From the NCBI GenBank assembly GCA_964620595.1, contig CAZUHP010000006.1:36889-100888 (forward strand): a DNA stretch of 64,000 bases, in the 5' to 3' direction. The notes beneath the pieces were generated by a model that was given only the letters and a program-made list of their open reading frames with translations, was not told where the DNA came from and searched no databases. Below are positions 47,179 through 55,726 of the stretch, in pieces. The DNA is from Desulfocarbo sp964620595. Its GTDB lineage: Bacteria > Desulfobacterota > Desulfarculia > Desulfarculales > Desulfarculaceae. Position 1 is the stretch's first letter. Each line of letters starts with the position of its first letter. The translations under genes and the position numbers were made by a program.

Positions 47179-47997
47179 ATGCCTCCCGCTTCACCTGCCC
47201 AGCCCCAGCCCTCGGCTTCGGTGATACTTCTGGACCCTGCCAGGGGCGGGGACGAGCCTTTTGGCCTGTTTCTCCTCAAGCGGCGCACCGCGAGCCGCTT
47301 CATGCCCAACCGCTTCGTGTTTCCCGGCGGCCGGGTGGAGCCCAGCGACGGCCCGGACCCCATGGCCGAGCCGGCCCTGCGCACCTGCGCCTTGCGCGAA
47401 CTGTGGGAGGAGGCCGGGGTGATCCTGGCCAGCGACCCGGCCGCGGCCGCGGCCCTGGCCCCGGAGGAGCGGGCCCGGGCCGCCCTGGAAGCGGGCGAGG
47501 CCGGCCTGGCCCCGACCCTGGCCGGGCTGGGCCTCACCCCCGACCTGGAGGCGCTCGTCCCCTACGCCCGCTGGATCACCCCCACCGCCCGCTCCCAGCG
47601 CTTTGACACCATGTTCTACTTGGCCCTCATGCCCGCCGGCCAGGAGGCGGCCTGCGACCGCAAGGAAACCTCCCAGGGCCTGTGGCTGGGCCCGGCCCGG
47701 GCGCTGGAGGAGAACCAGGCCGGCCGGGTGGAGCTGGCCCCCCCCCAGGTACGCATCCTGGGTGAACTGTCGGTCCACTCCAGCCTGGACAGCCTTTGGG
47801 CCGCTGCCCGCAGGGCGGACCTGGCGCCGGTGCAACCCTTTCTCTGGCGCAAGGAAGGCCGCCGGGTGATTTTGTTGCCCTGGGACCCGGACCACCCCCG
47901 CCAGGAGCCCCTGACCCCGGCCCGGCCCTGCCCGGCCTACCAGTGCTCCCGCTTGGTGCATGAAAAGGGCCGCTGGTGGCCCTACCGGGCGGCCTGA
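47179..47997 (+). CDS. Nudix hydrolase, NUDT19/CoA-diphosphatase-like
   Basis: A 272-residue Nudix protein. The Nudix helix is split by an insertion between GGRVEPSDGPDPMAEPA and RELWEEAGV, a feature of the NUDT19/RP2 branch, whose animal members cleave CoA and acyl-CoA. The N-terminal SVILLDPA and FGLFLLKRR strands fit. The substrate in bacteria is not established. It is convergent with panE, an enzyme of pantothenate (CoA precursor) synthesis, which is suggestive but not proof. Confidence 0.8.
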   Translation: MPPASPAQPQPSASVILLDPARGGDEPFGLFLLKRRTASRFMPNRFVFPGGRVEPSDGPDPMAEPALRTCALRELWEEAGVILASDPAAAAALAPEERARAALEAGEAGLAPTLAGLGLTPDLEALVPYARWITPTARSQRFDTMFYLALMPAGQEAACDRKETSQGLWLGPARALEENQAGRVELAPPQVRILGELSVHSSLDSLWAAARRADLAPVQPFLWRKEGRRVILLPWDPDHPRQEPLTPARPCPAYQCSRLVHEKGRWWPYRAA

Positions 47998-48047
47998 GGG
48001 GGGCGGGGGCAACGGGGGACGGGAGGGGGCGACGGGCGGTGCGGGGG
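47998..48047 (+). repeat. G-rich simple repeat after the Nudix gene
   Basis: GGGGGGCGGGGGCAACGGGGG and GAGGGGGCGACGGGCGG begin at the Nudix stop and fill the gap to convergent panE. Confidence 0.75.
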
Positions 48048-48079
48048 GGCGCTGTAGGGCGCTCCCTCCCCGAAGACGC

Positions 48080-48994
48080 TCAGTAGCCGTGCTCCAGGGC
48101 CCGCACCAGGGCGGTGAGGGTGTGGTTGATGGGGCAGGGGATGCCCAGCTCGCGGCCCTGGGCCGCCACCGCGCCGTTGATGTAGTCCACCTCGGTGCGG
48201 CGGCGGGCCCGCACGTCCTGGAGCATGGAGCTGATATTGCTCGCGGTGCGCTCGGCCACCTCCCGCACCGCCTGGATCATGTCCTGGTGCAGGAAGCTGA
48301 TGCCCAGCTCCCGGCCCACGGCCACCGCCTCGGCCGCGGCTTGGTCCATGAGCCCGGCCGCGGGTTCCATGTCCAGCAGCCGGCCGTTGGCCACGCCCAG
48401 GATGGCGGTGAGCGCGTTGATGCCCACGTTGATCACCAGCTTGGTCCAGATGAGGTTCTGGCAGCCCTCCACCGCCTGGGCCTGGAAGCCGGCCTTGGTC
48501 AACAGCTCGGCCACCTCCCGGCTGAAGTCGTCCAGCGGCCCCTGGGCCGGCCCCAGGTGGGTCTGCCCCCGGCCGGCGTGGCGCACCTGGCCCGTCTCCA
48601 GGAGGGTGGCGCCCTCGCTGGTGATGCCCCCCATCACCCGCTCCGGCCCCAGGGCGGCCACCAGGGTCTCCACGTTGCCCACTCCGTTCTGCAGGGTGAG
48701 CGCCCGCCCCTGGGGCGCCAAATGCCGGCCCAGCACCCCGGCCACCGCCTGGGTCTGGTAGGCCTTCACGCACACCAGGGCCAGGTCGGTTTCCTCCAGC
48801 ACCCGGGGTTCGGCCCCGGCCGGCAGGCGCAGGCGCTCCCGGCCGTTTTCGTCTTCCAGGACGATGCCCTTTGCCGCCAGGTGTTGGGCCCGCTCCGGCC
48901 GGTGGTCCAGGATCGCCACCTGGGCGCCGGCCTTGGCCAGCCGGGCGGCCCACAACAGCCCCACCGCCCCTGGTCCGATCACCGTGATGCGCAT
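48080..48994 (-). CDS. panE: 2-dehydropantoate 2-reductase
   Basis: The 304 residues have the NADPH-binding start MRITVIGPGAVGLLWAARL, CVKAYQTQ, the catalytic lysine region LIWTKLVINVGINAL and the C-terminal RRTEVDYINGAVAAQG. It reduces ketopantoate to pantoate. It is 36 nt after panB on the same strand, so the two are co-transcribed and catalyse consecutive steps. panC and panD are not in the window. Confidence 0.95.
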   Translation of the reverse strand: MRITVIGPGAVGLLWAARLAKAGAQVAILDHRPERAQHLAAKGIVLEDENGRERLRLPAGAEPRVLEETDLALVCVKAYQTQAVAGVLGRHLAPQGRALTLQNGVGNVETLVAALGPERVMGGITSEGATLLETGQVRHAGRGQTHLGPAQGPLDDFSREVAELLTKAGFQAQAVEGCQNLIWTKLVINVGINALTAILGVANGRLLDMEPAAGLMDQAAAEAVAVGRELGISFLHQDMIQAVREVAERTASNISSMLQDVRARRRTEVDYINGAVAAQGRELGIPCPINHTLTALVRALEHGY

Positions 48995-49030
48995 GGCGTG
49001 ACTCCTTGTCTGGGTTGCCGGCGGGGCGGC

Positions 49031-49870
49031 CTAAAACTTGAGCTGCGCCACCACCTCCGGCGACAGGGCGAACTCGTGCTCGGGCTGGGGGAAGGAACGG
49101 TTTTTCACCTCGGCCGCGTAGCTCTGCATGGCCTCCTGGATGACAGCGGCCAAGTCCACGTACTGCTTGGCCATCTTGGGGGTCTTGCGCATGGAGAGCC
49201 CCACGATGTCGTGGAACACCAGCACCTGGCCGTCGCAATCCGGCCCGGCGCCGATGCCGATGGTTACCATGGGGGTGTTCTGGGTGATGGCCTTGGCCAG
49301 GGGGGAGGGTATGCACTCGAAGACGATCAGGTCCGCGCCCGCCTCGGCCAGGGCCTTGGCGTCGTCGATGAGCTTCTGGGCGCCGGCCAGGTCCTTGCCT
49401 TGCACCTTGTAGCCGCCCAGCTTGGACACGCTCTGGGGGGTGAGCCCGATGTGGGCGCACACCGGGATGCCCGCGTCCACGATGGCCTTGACCGTGGGGG
49501 CCATCTCCACCCCGCCCTCCAGCTTCACGCAGTCGCAGCCGCCTTCCTGCATCATGCGGCCCGCGTTGGACAGCGCCTGCTCGCGGCTCACCTGGTAGCT
49601 CATGAAGGGCATGTCGCCGATGAGAAAGGCGGAGTCCAGGCCCCGGCGCACCGCCTTTATGTGGTGCAGCATGTCGTCCATGGTGACCCCCACGGTGGAG
49701 CCCTGGCCCAGCACCACGTTGCCCAGGCTGTCGCCCACCAGCACCACCTCGATGCCCGCGGCCTCGCAGAGCCGGGCGGTGGGGTAGTCATAGGCCGTGA
49801 GCACGGTGATCTTCTCGCCGTCGGCCTTTTTCCGGTAGAGGTCGGGGATGGTTACTTGTTTGCGCGGCAT
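49031..49870 (-). CDS. panB: 3-methyl-2-oxobutanoate hydroxymethyltransferase
   Basis: The 279-residue TIM-barrel enzyme transfers the hydroxymethyl of 5,10-methylene-tetrahydrofolate to ketoisovalerate. Motifs: TAYDYPTARL, VGDSLGNVVLG, DMPFMSYQ, KLEGG, HIGLTPQ and GIGAGPDCDGQ. ATG 49870 has AAGGAGAGG 5 nt upstream. It is divergent from folD-fchA, which handle the same folate cofactor, across a 423-bp control region. Confidence 0.97.
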   Translation of the reverse strand: MPRKQVTIPDLYRKKADGEKITVLTAYDYPTARLCEAAGIEVVLVGDSLGNVVLGQGSTVGVTMDDMLHHIKAVRRGLDSAFLIGDMPFMSYQVSREQALSNAGRMMQEGGCDCVKLEGGVEMAPTVKAIVDAGIPVCAHIGLTPQSVSKLGGYKVQGKDLAGAQKLIDDAKALAEAGADLIVFECIPSPLAKAITQNTPMVTIGIGAGPDCDGQVLVFHDIVGLSMRKTPKMAKQYVDLAAVIQEAMQSYAAEVKNRSFPQPEHEFALSPEVVAQLKF

Positions 49871-50293
49871 TGATCCTCTCCTTGGCTTGGACAAAGCGTT
49901 TCGCCTTCCGCCCGCCCTCGACGCTCCCAAACCAAAAGCGCGCCGTCAACTAGTGACGAACGCGCTGGAAAGCAAAGGGCCCGCAGGCCGGCTTTGGTTC
50001 GCGCGCCGTCTCGGTCCCGGCTATGAGGATCCAAGCGGCATGGCATCGCGCGGAAGGCGCCGGTTCTGTTTCAACCTGTAGCCCATGCGGGCGGGGGTGT
50101 CAAGGACAGACCGGCAAAAGCATCCATGAACACGGCGCTTGTGGCAAACCGCACAAAAAACATTGACACTAAACCTGGCCTGTGTTGTTCTTGGAATCGC
50201 CGGATTCCCGGCGGGTTGACAAAAACCTGATCTGTCCAGTAACCCCGCCCGCTTCAGGGGCGGCCAGTCAAGTTGTTCAGAAAGGAGAGGGGC
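49871..50293. other. 423-bp divergent panB/folD control region
   Basis: No gene is seen. It holds an inverted repeat at 49937-49966 (AGCGCG, CGTCA, 5-nt loop, TGACG, CGCGCT) upstream of panB, and two TTGACA boxes (50163-50168, 50216-50221). Each box is followed within 1-2 nt by AAACCTG-N2-CTGT, a direct repeat 53-54 bp apart that could be an operator or duplicated promoter for folD. Confidence 0.5.
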
Positions 50294-51154
50294 ATGGCGG
50301 CAGAGCTGATCAAGGGCTTGCCCATAGCCAAGGTTATCCGCGAGGAAATCACCAAGGACGTGGAGGGGATGAAAGCGAAGGGCGTGCAGCCCAAGCTGGC
50401 GGTGCTTTTGGTGGGCGACGACGAGGCCAGCGTGGTCTACGCCCAGTCCAAGCAGAAGGTGGGTGGCAACCTGGGCATCGAGGTGGATCTCCAGGTCATG
50501 GCCGCGGACACCAGCGAGGACACGGTGCTGGAGCAGATAGCGGCCTGGAACGACGACCCCGGCGTGCACGGCATCCTGGTGGAGCTGCCGCTTCCCAAGC
50601 ACATCAGCAAGGAAAAGGTCATGGAGGCCATCGCGCCCAAGAAGGACGTGGACGGGGTGCACCCGGTGAACCGCGGCTACCTCCTGGGCGGCCAGGAGCA
50701 CCTGGCCCTGGTGCCGGCCACTCCGCTTTCCTGCATCGCCCTCATGGAGCGCGCGGGCATCGAGCTGCGGGGCAAGAAGGTGACCCTGGTGGGCCGGGGC
50801 GATACCGTGGGCCGTCCCCTGGCCAGCCTGCTCATCAAGCGCGACGCCACCATCACCGTGTGCCACACCAAGACCGTGGACCTGCCCGGCGAGTGCAAGC
50901 GGGGCGAGATCGTGGTGGCCGCGGCCGGATTCGCGGGCCTGGTGACCAAGGACATGATCGCCCCCGGCACCGTGGTGGTGGACGCGGGCATCAACCCCAC
51001 CCCGGACGGCAAGGGCATCTGCGGCGACGTGGCCCCGGACGTGGAAGAGGTGGCCAAGGCCATGACCCCGGTGCCCGGCGGGGTGGGCTCCCTCACCACC
51101 ACCATCATCATGGAGAATCTCCTGAAGGCCATCAGGTTGCAGGGCTTGGCCTAG
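50294..51154 (+). CDS. folD: Bifunctional methylene-THF dehydrogenase/methenyl-THF cyclohydrolase
   Basis: The 286-residue FolD has the family's DDEASVVYAQSKQK (catalytic Tyr and Lys), VELPLPKHI, PKKDVDGVHPVN and VPGGVGSLTT. GRGDTVGRPLASLL binds the nucleotide; the usual GRSXXVG serine is glycine here. It interconverts methylene-, methenyl- and formyl-THF, in anaerobes as part of the Wood-Ljungdahl methyl branch. ATG 50294 has GGAGAGGGG just upstream. fchA follows after 85 nt. Confidence 0.95.
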   Translation: MAAELIKGLPIAKVIREEITKDVEGMKAKGVQPKLAVLLVGDDEASVVYAQSKQKVGGNLGIEVDLQVMAADTSEDTVLEQIAAWNDDPGVHGILVELPLPKHISKEKVMEAIAPKKDVDGVHPVNRGYLLGGQEHLALVPATPLSCIALMERAGIELRGKKVTLVGRGDTVGRPLASLLIKRDATITVCHTKTVDLPGECKRGEIVVAAAGFAGLVTKDMIAPGTVVVDAGINPTPDGKGICGDVAPDVEEVAKAMTPVPGGVGSLTTTIIMENLLKAIRLQGLA

Positions 51155-51239
51155 GCCCTGGGGCCGATGCCAGCCGGAGCGGGAAGAAGCAAAGGCGGAG
51201 CAGGCCGCAGAGCCGCCTGCCCGCGGGAGGAGCCGGAAG

Positions 51240-51875
51240 ATGCCCGAAAACGTGTATGAGATGAAATTCAGCGACTTCATCGAGATAGCCGCTTCCAAGA
51301 GCCACACCCCCGGCGGCGGCAACGTCTCGGCCGCGGTGGCCACCCTGGGCGCGGCCATGGTGGCCATGGTGGGCAACCTCACCGTGAGCAACAAGAAGTA
51401 CGCCGAGCACCATGAGGCCGCCCAGAAGCTGGTGGACAAGGTGATGGACATCATCGCCCGCCTGAAACAGCTCACCCTGGACGACATGCAGGCCTTTGAC
51501 GACTACATGGCGGTGTTCAGGATGCCCAAGGAGACCGACGAGGAGAAAAAGGCCCGGGCCGAGGCCATGCAGGCCGCGGCCAAGAAGGCCACCCTGGTTC
51601 CCCTGAGCATCTGCAAGGCCTGCCTGGAGATACTGGAGGAGGCCGACGAGCTTTCCAAGTACGGCAACAAGATGGCCATAAGCGACGTGGGGGTGGGGGC
51701 CATGGTGGCCGAGGCCGCCCTGCGCTCCTGCATGCTGTCGGTGGACATCAACCTGCCCAGTATCAAGGACCAGGACTTCGTGCAGGATGTGCTGAACGAG
51801 CGCGCCCGCCTGTTCACCAAGGCCGAGGAGCTGAAGATGCTGGCCATGGCCCGGGTGAAGGAGAAGATGGGCTAA
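51240..51875 (+). CDS. fchA: Methenyltetrahydrofolate cyclohydrolase / FTCD-C family protein
   Basis: The 211-residue all-helical protein matches the cyclodeaminase domain of formiminotransferase-cyclodeaminase: SKSHTPGGGNVSAAVATLGAAMVAMVGN, DDMQAFDDYM and ISDVGVGAMVAEAAL. Stand-alone versions (FchA) hydrolyse methenyl-THF to formyl-THF. Together with folD, which also has this activity, it suggests heavy one-carbon flux or formiminoglycine use. GGGAGGAG precedes ATG 51240. A strong terminator follows. Confidence 0.9.
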   Translation: MPENVYEMKFSDFIEIAASKSHTPGGGNVSAAVATLGAAMVAMVGNLTVSNKKYAEHHEAAQKLVDKVMDIIARLKQLTLDDMQAFDDYMAVFRMPKETDEEKKARAEAMQAAAKKATLVPLSICKACLEILEEADELSKYGNKMAISDVGVGAMVAEAALRSCMLSVDINLPSIKDQDFVQDVLNERARLFTKAEELKMLAMARVKEKMG

Positions 51876-51896
51876 AAGCGATCCCATTATCCAGCC

Positions 51897-51932
51897 AGGG
51901 GGCCTTCCAAGAGGGAGGGCCCCCTCTTTTTT
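51897..51932 (+). terminator. Rho-independent terminator after fchA
   Basis: AGGGGGCC (51897-51904) with GGCCCCCT (51918-51925), followed by CTTTTTT. Confidence 0.85.
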
Positions 51933-51972
51933 GGGGGGGGCGGCGATGGGGGGCGACGGGGGGGCTGGGGCG
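51933..51972 (+). repeat. G-rich simple repeat after the fchA terminator
   Basis: GGGGGGGGCGGCGATGGGGG and CGACGGGGGGG follow directly on the T-run, as after the glnA terminator. Confidence 0.75.
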
Positions 51973-51986
51973 GAAGGCGCCCCGCC

Positions 51987-52817
51987 TCAGACCGCCAACT
52001 GGCGCGCCAGCCAGGCGGCGAAGCGCTGGCCGGGCGGCGCCTCTTTCAGGAAACGGTCCACCATCTTGCTGAACAGCTTGATCGCCTCGGCCGGCTCCTG
52101 GGCCTCGCCGGCCAACAGGGCCAGGTGGGGGTGGCGGCCCAGCTTGCCGCCCAGGTACAGCCGGGCAAAGGGCGGGCCCAGGCTCACCGCCTCCTCGGCG
52201 CAGGCCTGGGAGCAGGCCTTGCACCCCAGGCAGCGCGAGGCGTCCCAGAGCGCCACTTCCTCCAAGGTGATGGCCTGGTCCGGGCAGGCCTCTACACAGG
52301 CCCCGCAGGCGGTGCAGGGCCCGGGGTCGAACCGGGGCCGCGCCGCGCCCACCACCGCCAGGTCCGCGATTTGGGGCCGGGAGCAGCCGTTGGGGCAGCC
52401 GGCCAGGGATATCTTCAGCTTGTGGTGAAAGAGCACCTTTTCGCCGTTGACCCGCTGGCGGAAACGCTCGTTGATGTTCGTCGCCTCCAGCCAATCCTCG
52501 ATGGCCCGGCGCCAGGGCTCGGTGTCCAGGAGCGTGTTGGGACACTGGGCCAACTGGGCCCGGCAGGACTCCAGCACCACCATGGGCACCCCGGGCCGGT
52601 TCTCCTGGGGCATGATCGCGGCCATCTCCTGGTCGCTGCGTTCGCCGCGCACCGCCTGGAAGCGGGCCCGGGCCTCCTGCACGTCATTCAGGCGCACCCG
52701 GTCGCGGCCTGCGGCCATGACCCGCTCCTCGACCTTCCTGCGCGCCAGGCTGCGCACGAAAAGCGGCGCTCTCTTGATGGCTTGTTCTGCTTCCTCGTCC
52801 CAGGCCAGGCGTGTCAT
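51987..52817 (-). CDS. Small sulfite/nitrite-reductase-like iron-sulfur protein
   Basis: A 276-residue protein. It begins with a PCP_red-type helical domain (LAWDEEAEQAIKRAPLFVRS), then a siroheme-reductase-like part with C85-X6-C92 and C141-X3-C145 (GCPNGCSRPQ), then two [4Fe-4S] ferredoxin motifs (C168/171/174/178 and C196/199/202/206). Dissimilatory and assimilatory enzymes usually have C-X5-C, so siroheme binding needs proof. Likely a cytoplasmic electron carrier or small sulfite reductase of anaerobes. Its promoter region has a dyad AGGTAT-N12-ATACCT. Confidence 0.75.
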   Translation of the reverse strand: MTRLAWDEEAEQAIKRAPLFVRSLARRKVEERVMAAGRDRVRLNDVQEARARFQAVRGERSDQEMAAIMPQENRPGVPMVVLESCRAQLAQCPNTLLDTEPWRRAIEDWLEATNINERFRQRVNGEKVLFHHKLKISLAGCPNGCSRPQIADLAVVGAARPRFDPGPCTACGACVEACPDQAITLEEVALWDASRCLGCKACSQACAEEAVSLGPPFARLYLGGKLGRHPHLALLAGEAQEPAEAIKLFSKMVDRFLKEAPPGQRFAAWLARQLAV

Positions 52818-52844
52818 GCGATCTCCGGGGTGAATATCTTATTT

Positions 52845-52868
52845 AGGTATATAATTACTAAAATACCT
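52845..52868. promoter_or_regulatory. AGGTAT-N12-ATACCT dyad in the sulfite-reductase-like promoter
   Basis: The dyad lies in AT-rich DNA 28 nt before the start codon. Read leftward, TTGACA occurs at about 52874-52879 with a poorly defined AT-rich -10 beginning 17 nt later, so the dyad overlaps the core promoter. Confidence 0.45.
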
Positions 52869-52913
52869 TGGCCTGTCAAGCCGCAAAGGCACGGGCCCGG
52901 AAACCCGGCCCGG

Positions 52914-53288
52914 CTATTCGAGCATCTTCAGGATGTCCTTGAGTTCGCCAATGATGCGGGCCTTGTCCTGGGGGGTCTGCCCGGCCTGCTTTCCAGCCTC
53001 GCCCCCCTCGCCCCCCCCCCGTTCCAGGCGGCGGCGGGCGCCGGCAATGGTGTAGCCCTCGTGGTGCAGCAGGTGCTTGATGAGGGCCAGGATCTCCACG
53101 TCCTGGCGGTGGTAGATGCGCCGGCCGCTGGGGGCGCGGGTGGGCTGGATCTGGGGAAACTCGCTTTCCCAGAAGCGCAGCACGTGGGTCTCCACCCCCA
53201 GCAGGTGGGCCACCTGGCCGATGCGAAAATAGGGCTGGTCCGGGATGTCGATCAGGGGGGGCTGGCTTTCCCGGACGCGGTCGCTCAT
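52914..53288 (-). CDS. MerR-family regulator at the end of the pheST operon
   Basis: A 124-residue MerR-type protein with an N-terminal winged helix (FRIGQVAHLLGVETHVLRFWESEF, RIYHRQDVEILALIKHLL). The ATG overlaps the pheT stop by four bases (ATGA); a MerR gene at this place is common in proteobacteria, where ihfA usually lies between. No effector cysteines. After RRRLER the sequence GGGEGGEAG is encoded by the G-rich repeat, including a run of ten G. Gain or loss of one G would shift the last 35 codons. Confidence 0.85.
   Translation of the reverse strand: MSDRVRESQPPLIDIPDQPYFRIGQVAHLLGVETHVLRFWESEFPQIQPTRAPSGRRIYHRQDVEILALIKHLLHHEGYTIAGARRRLERGGGEGGEAGKQAGQTPQDKARIIGELKDILKMLE
52999..53021 (-). 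repeat. G-rich repeat with a G10 run inside the merR gene
   Basis: The coding strand reads C, ten G, CGAGGGGGGCGAGGC. It encodes RGGGEGGEA and is the longest homopolymer I noticed in the window. Confidence 0.8.
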
Positions 53289-55711
53289 TGGCGTAAGGTC
53301 CCCTTGAAGCGTTCCAGGAGTTCCTCCACCACCGCCTGGTGGGCCGGCCGCACCTCGTCCTCGGTCAGGGTGCGCTGGGGGCTGCGGTAGTAGAAGCGGA
53401 AGGCCAGGGATTTCTGGCCCTTGGCCAGTGGTTTTCCCCGGTAGAGGTCGAACAGCTCCACTGCAGCCAGCCATTTGCGGGCTTTTTTGTGGCGGGGCTG
53501 GCGGGCGGCGGCCAGCATGTCGCCCGCGCCCACCGCCTCGTCCACCACGATGGCCACGTCGCGCACCACCGCGGGATAGCGGGGCAGGGGGGTGTAGGAC
53601 TTGCCCTTGGGCGCCAGCTCCACCACCAGGTCGAAGTCCAGCTCAAAGGCGTACACCGGCGCGTCCAGGTCATAGGCCCCGGCCACCTTGGGGTGCACCT
53701 TGCCCAGCTCGCCCAACAGGCGCTCGCCCTGGCGCACCTGGCAGCAGATGCCGGGCTCGAAGTAGGGCGGCATGTCCTCGGGCACTGGGAAGGAGATGTC
53801 CTTGATGCCCAGTCCTTCCAGCAGGTACTCCACCGCGCCCCGGGCGTGGGCCAGGCTCACCGCCTGCTCGCCGGTCCACCAGCTCACCGGCGCGGCCAGG
53901 CCGCTGAGCACCCCGCCCAGGCGGGAGGGCTCCTGGGGCAGCTTCTCGCCCTCCCGGTGCCAGAACACCTTGCCCACCTCGAACAGGGCCACGTCCGGCA
54001 CCGAGAAGGCCTGGTTGCGGCGGCAGGCCGTGAGCAGGCCGGGCAGGAGGGTGGTCCTCAGCACCGACTGGTCCTCGGAAAGCGGGTTCAGGAGCTTTAC
54101 CACCCGGCAGCGGGGGTCGCCCTCGGTCAGGCGCAGGCGCTCCACGAAGCGGGGATGGGCAAAGGAGAGGTTGATGGCCTCGTCGAAGCCCAGGCCGGCC
54201 ATCAGGTCCCGGCAGCGCTCGCGCACCACCTGGTTCCAGGCCCTGGGCTTGGCCGCCAGGGGGGCCCGGGGGAGCTTGGCCGGGATGTTGTCAAAGCCCA
54301 CCAGCCGGGCCACCTCCTCGGTGAGGTCCACCGGCCGCTCCAGGTCGGTACGCGCGGCGGGAGGCTCCACCAGGAGCTGGTCCGGGTCCGGTCCGTCGCT
54401 CACGGCCAGGCCCAGGCGCTGGAGGGGCTCCACCACCTGCTCCCGGCTGAGTTCGATGCCCAGGAACCGGGCGGTGCGTTTCACGCTGAGGGGCAGCTTG
54501 GGCGCCTGGTAGGGCCGGGGGTACACGTCGATGACCCCGGCCGCCACCTGGCCGCCGGCCAGTTGGGCCATGAGCTGGGCGGCCCGGTCCGCGGCCAGGG
54601 CGCAGCCCTCCCGGTCCACCCCCCGCTCGAAGCGGTAGGAGGCCTCGGTGGAGAGCCCCAGGCGCTTGCTGGTGCGGCGGATGCTCACCGGGTCGAAGAA
54701 GGCGCTCTCGATGAGCACCTGTTGGGTGTGGTCCTCGATCTCGCTGTTCAGGCCGCCCATCACCCCGGCCAGGGCCACCGGCCGCTCTCCGTCGCAGATG
54801 AGCAGCATGCCCGGCTCCAGGGTGCGCTCCTGGCCGTCCAGGGTGGTGAAGCGTTCCCCCTCGCGGGCGGTGCGCACCTGGATGCGGCCGCCGGCCAGGT
54901 TGGCGAAGTCAAAGGCGTGCAGGGGCTGGCCCCGCTCCATGAGCACGTAGTTGGTCACGTCCACCACGTTGTTGATGGGCCGGATGCCGGCGGCCAGGAG
55001 GCGGTCGCGCATCCACAGGGGCGAGGGCGCTATCCGCACCCCCCGCACCAGGCGGCCCACGTAGCGCGGGCAGGCCTGGGGGTCGTCCACGGTGATGGAG
55101 GCGTCCTGCTCTATGGGCGGCTGGTGCTCCTCCACCTCGACCGGCGGCAGGGTGAGCGGCCGGCCGGTGGCCGCGGCCAGGTCACGGGCGATGCCCAGGA
55201 TGGAGAGGGCGTCGCCCCGGTTGGGGGTGATGGAAAGCTCCAGGACCTTGTCCTCCAGGCCCAGGGCCTCCACCAGGTCCAGGCCCGGAGCCAGGTCTTG
55301 CTCCAGCGCCATGATGCCGCTGTGGTCGTCGGAGAGCCCCAGCTCTCGCTCCGAGCAGAGCATGCCCCGGCTCTCCACCCCGCGGATCTTGGCCGCCTTG
55401 ACCTCCATGCCCTCGCCCAGCACCGCGCCCACCAGGGCCAAGGCGCTCACCATGCCCTGGCGCAGGTTGGGCGCGCCGCAGACGATCACCTCCTGGCCGG
55501 AGCCGGTGTCCACCCGGGCCAGGCGCAGCTTGTCCGCGTTGGGATGGGGCTCCACCTCCAGCACCCGGGCGGTGACGACCTTGCCCGCCCAGGGAAAGCG
55601 CTCCTCCACCCCGTCTGCTTCCAGGCCGGCCATGGTGAGCACCCGGGCCAGTTCCTCGGGCGAGAGGCCGTGGTCAATAAACTCACGCAACCATTTGAGC
55701 GGTACCAGCAT
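53285..55711 (-). CDS. pheT: Phenylalanyl-tRNA synthetase beta subunit
   Basis: The 808 residues have the usual order: EMAP-like tRNA-binding domain (VVTARVLEVEPHPNADKLRL, about 45), B3/B4 editing domain, B5 domains, catalytic-like core and the C-terminal ferredoxin-fold anticodon-binding domain (PRYPAVVRDVAIVVDEAV). It charges tRNA-Phe as an alpha2-beta2 enzyme with PheS, whose gene ends 15 nt upstream. Confidence 0.98.
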   Translation of the reverse strand: MLVPLKWLREFIDHGLSPEELARVLTMAGLEADGVEERFPWAGKVVTARVLEVEPHPNADKLRLARVDTGSGQEVIVCGAPNLRQGMVSALALVGAVLGEGMEVKAAKIRGVESRGMLCSERELGLSDDHSGIMALEQDLAPGLDLVEALGLEDKVLELSITPNRGDALSILGIARDLAAATGRPLTLPPVEVEEHQPPIEQDASITVDDPQACPRYVGRLVRGVRIAPSPLWMRDRLLAAGIRPINNVVDVTNYVLMERGQPLHAFDFANLAGGRIQVRTAREGERFTTLDGQERTLEPGMLLICDGERPVALAGVMGGLNSEIEDHTQQVLIESAFFDPVSIRRTSKRLGLSTEASYRFERGVDREGCALAADRAAQLMAQLAGGQVAAGVIDVYPRPYQAPKLPLSVKRTARFLGIELSREQVVEPLQRLGLAVSDGPDPDQLLVEPPAARTDLERPVDLTEEVARLVGFDNIPAKLPRAPLAAKPRAWNQVVRERCRDLMAGLGFDEAINLSFAHPRFVERLRLTEGDPRCRVVKLLNPLSEDQSVLRTTLLPGLLTACRRNQAFSVPDVALFEVGKVFWHREGEKLPQEPSRLGGVLSGLAAPVSWWTGEQAVSLAHARGAVEYLLEGLGIKDISFPVPEDMPPYFEPGICCQVRQGERLLGELGKVHPKVAGAYDLDAPVYAFELDFDLVVELAPKGKSYTPLPRYPAVVRDVAIVVDEAVGAGDMLAAARQPRHKKARKWLAAVELFDLYRGKPLAKGQKSLAFRFYYRSPQRTLTEDEVRPAHQAVVEELLERFKGTLRQ

Positions 55712-55726
55712 GGCTAAGGCCTTGAT

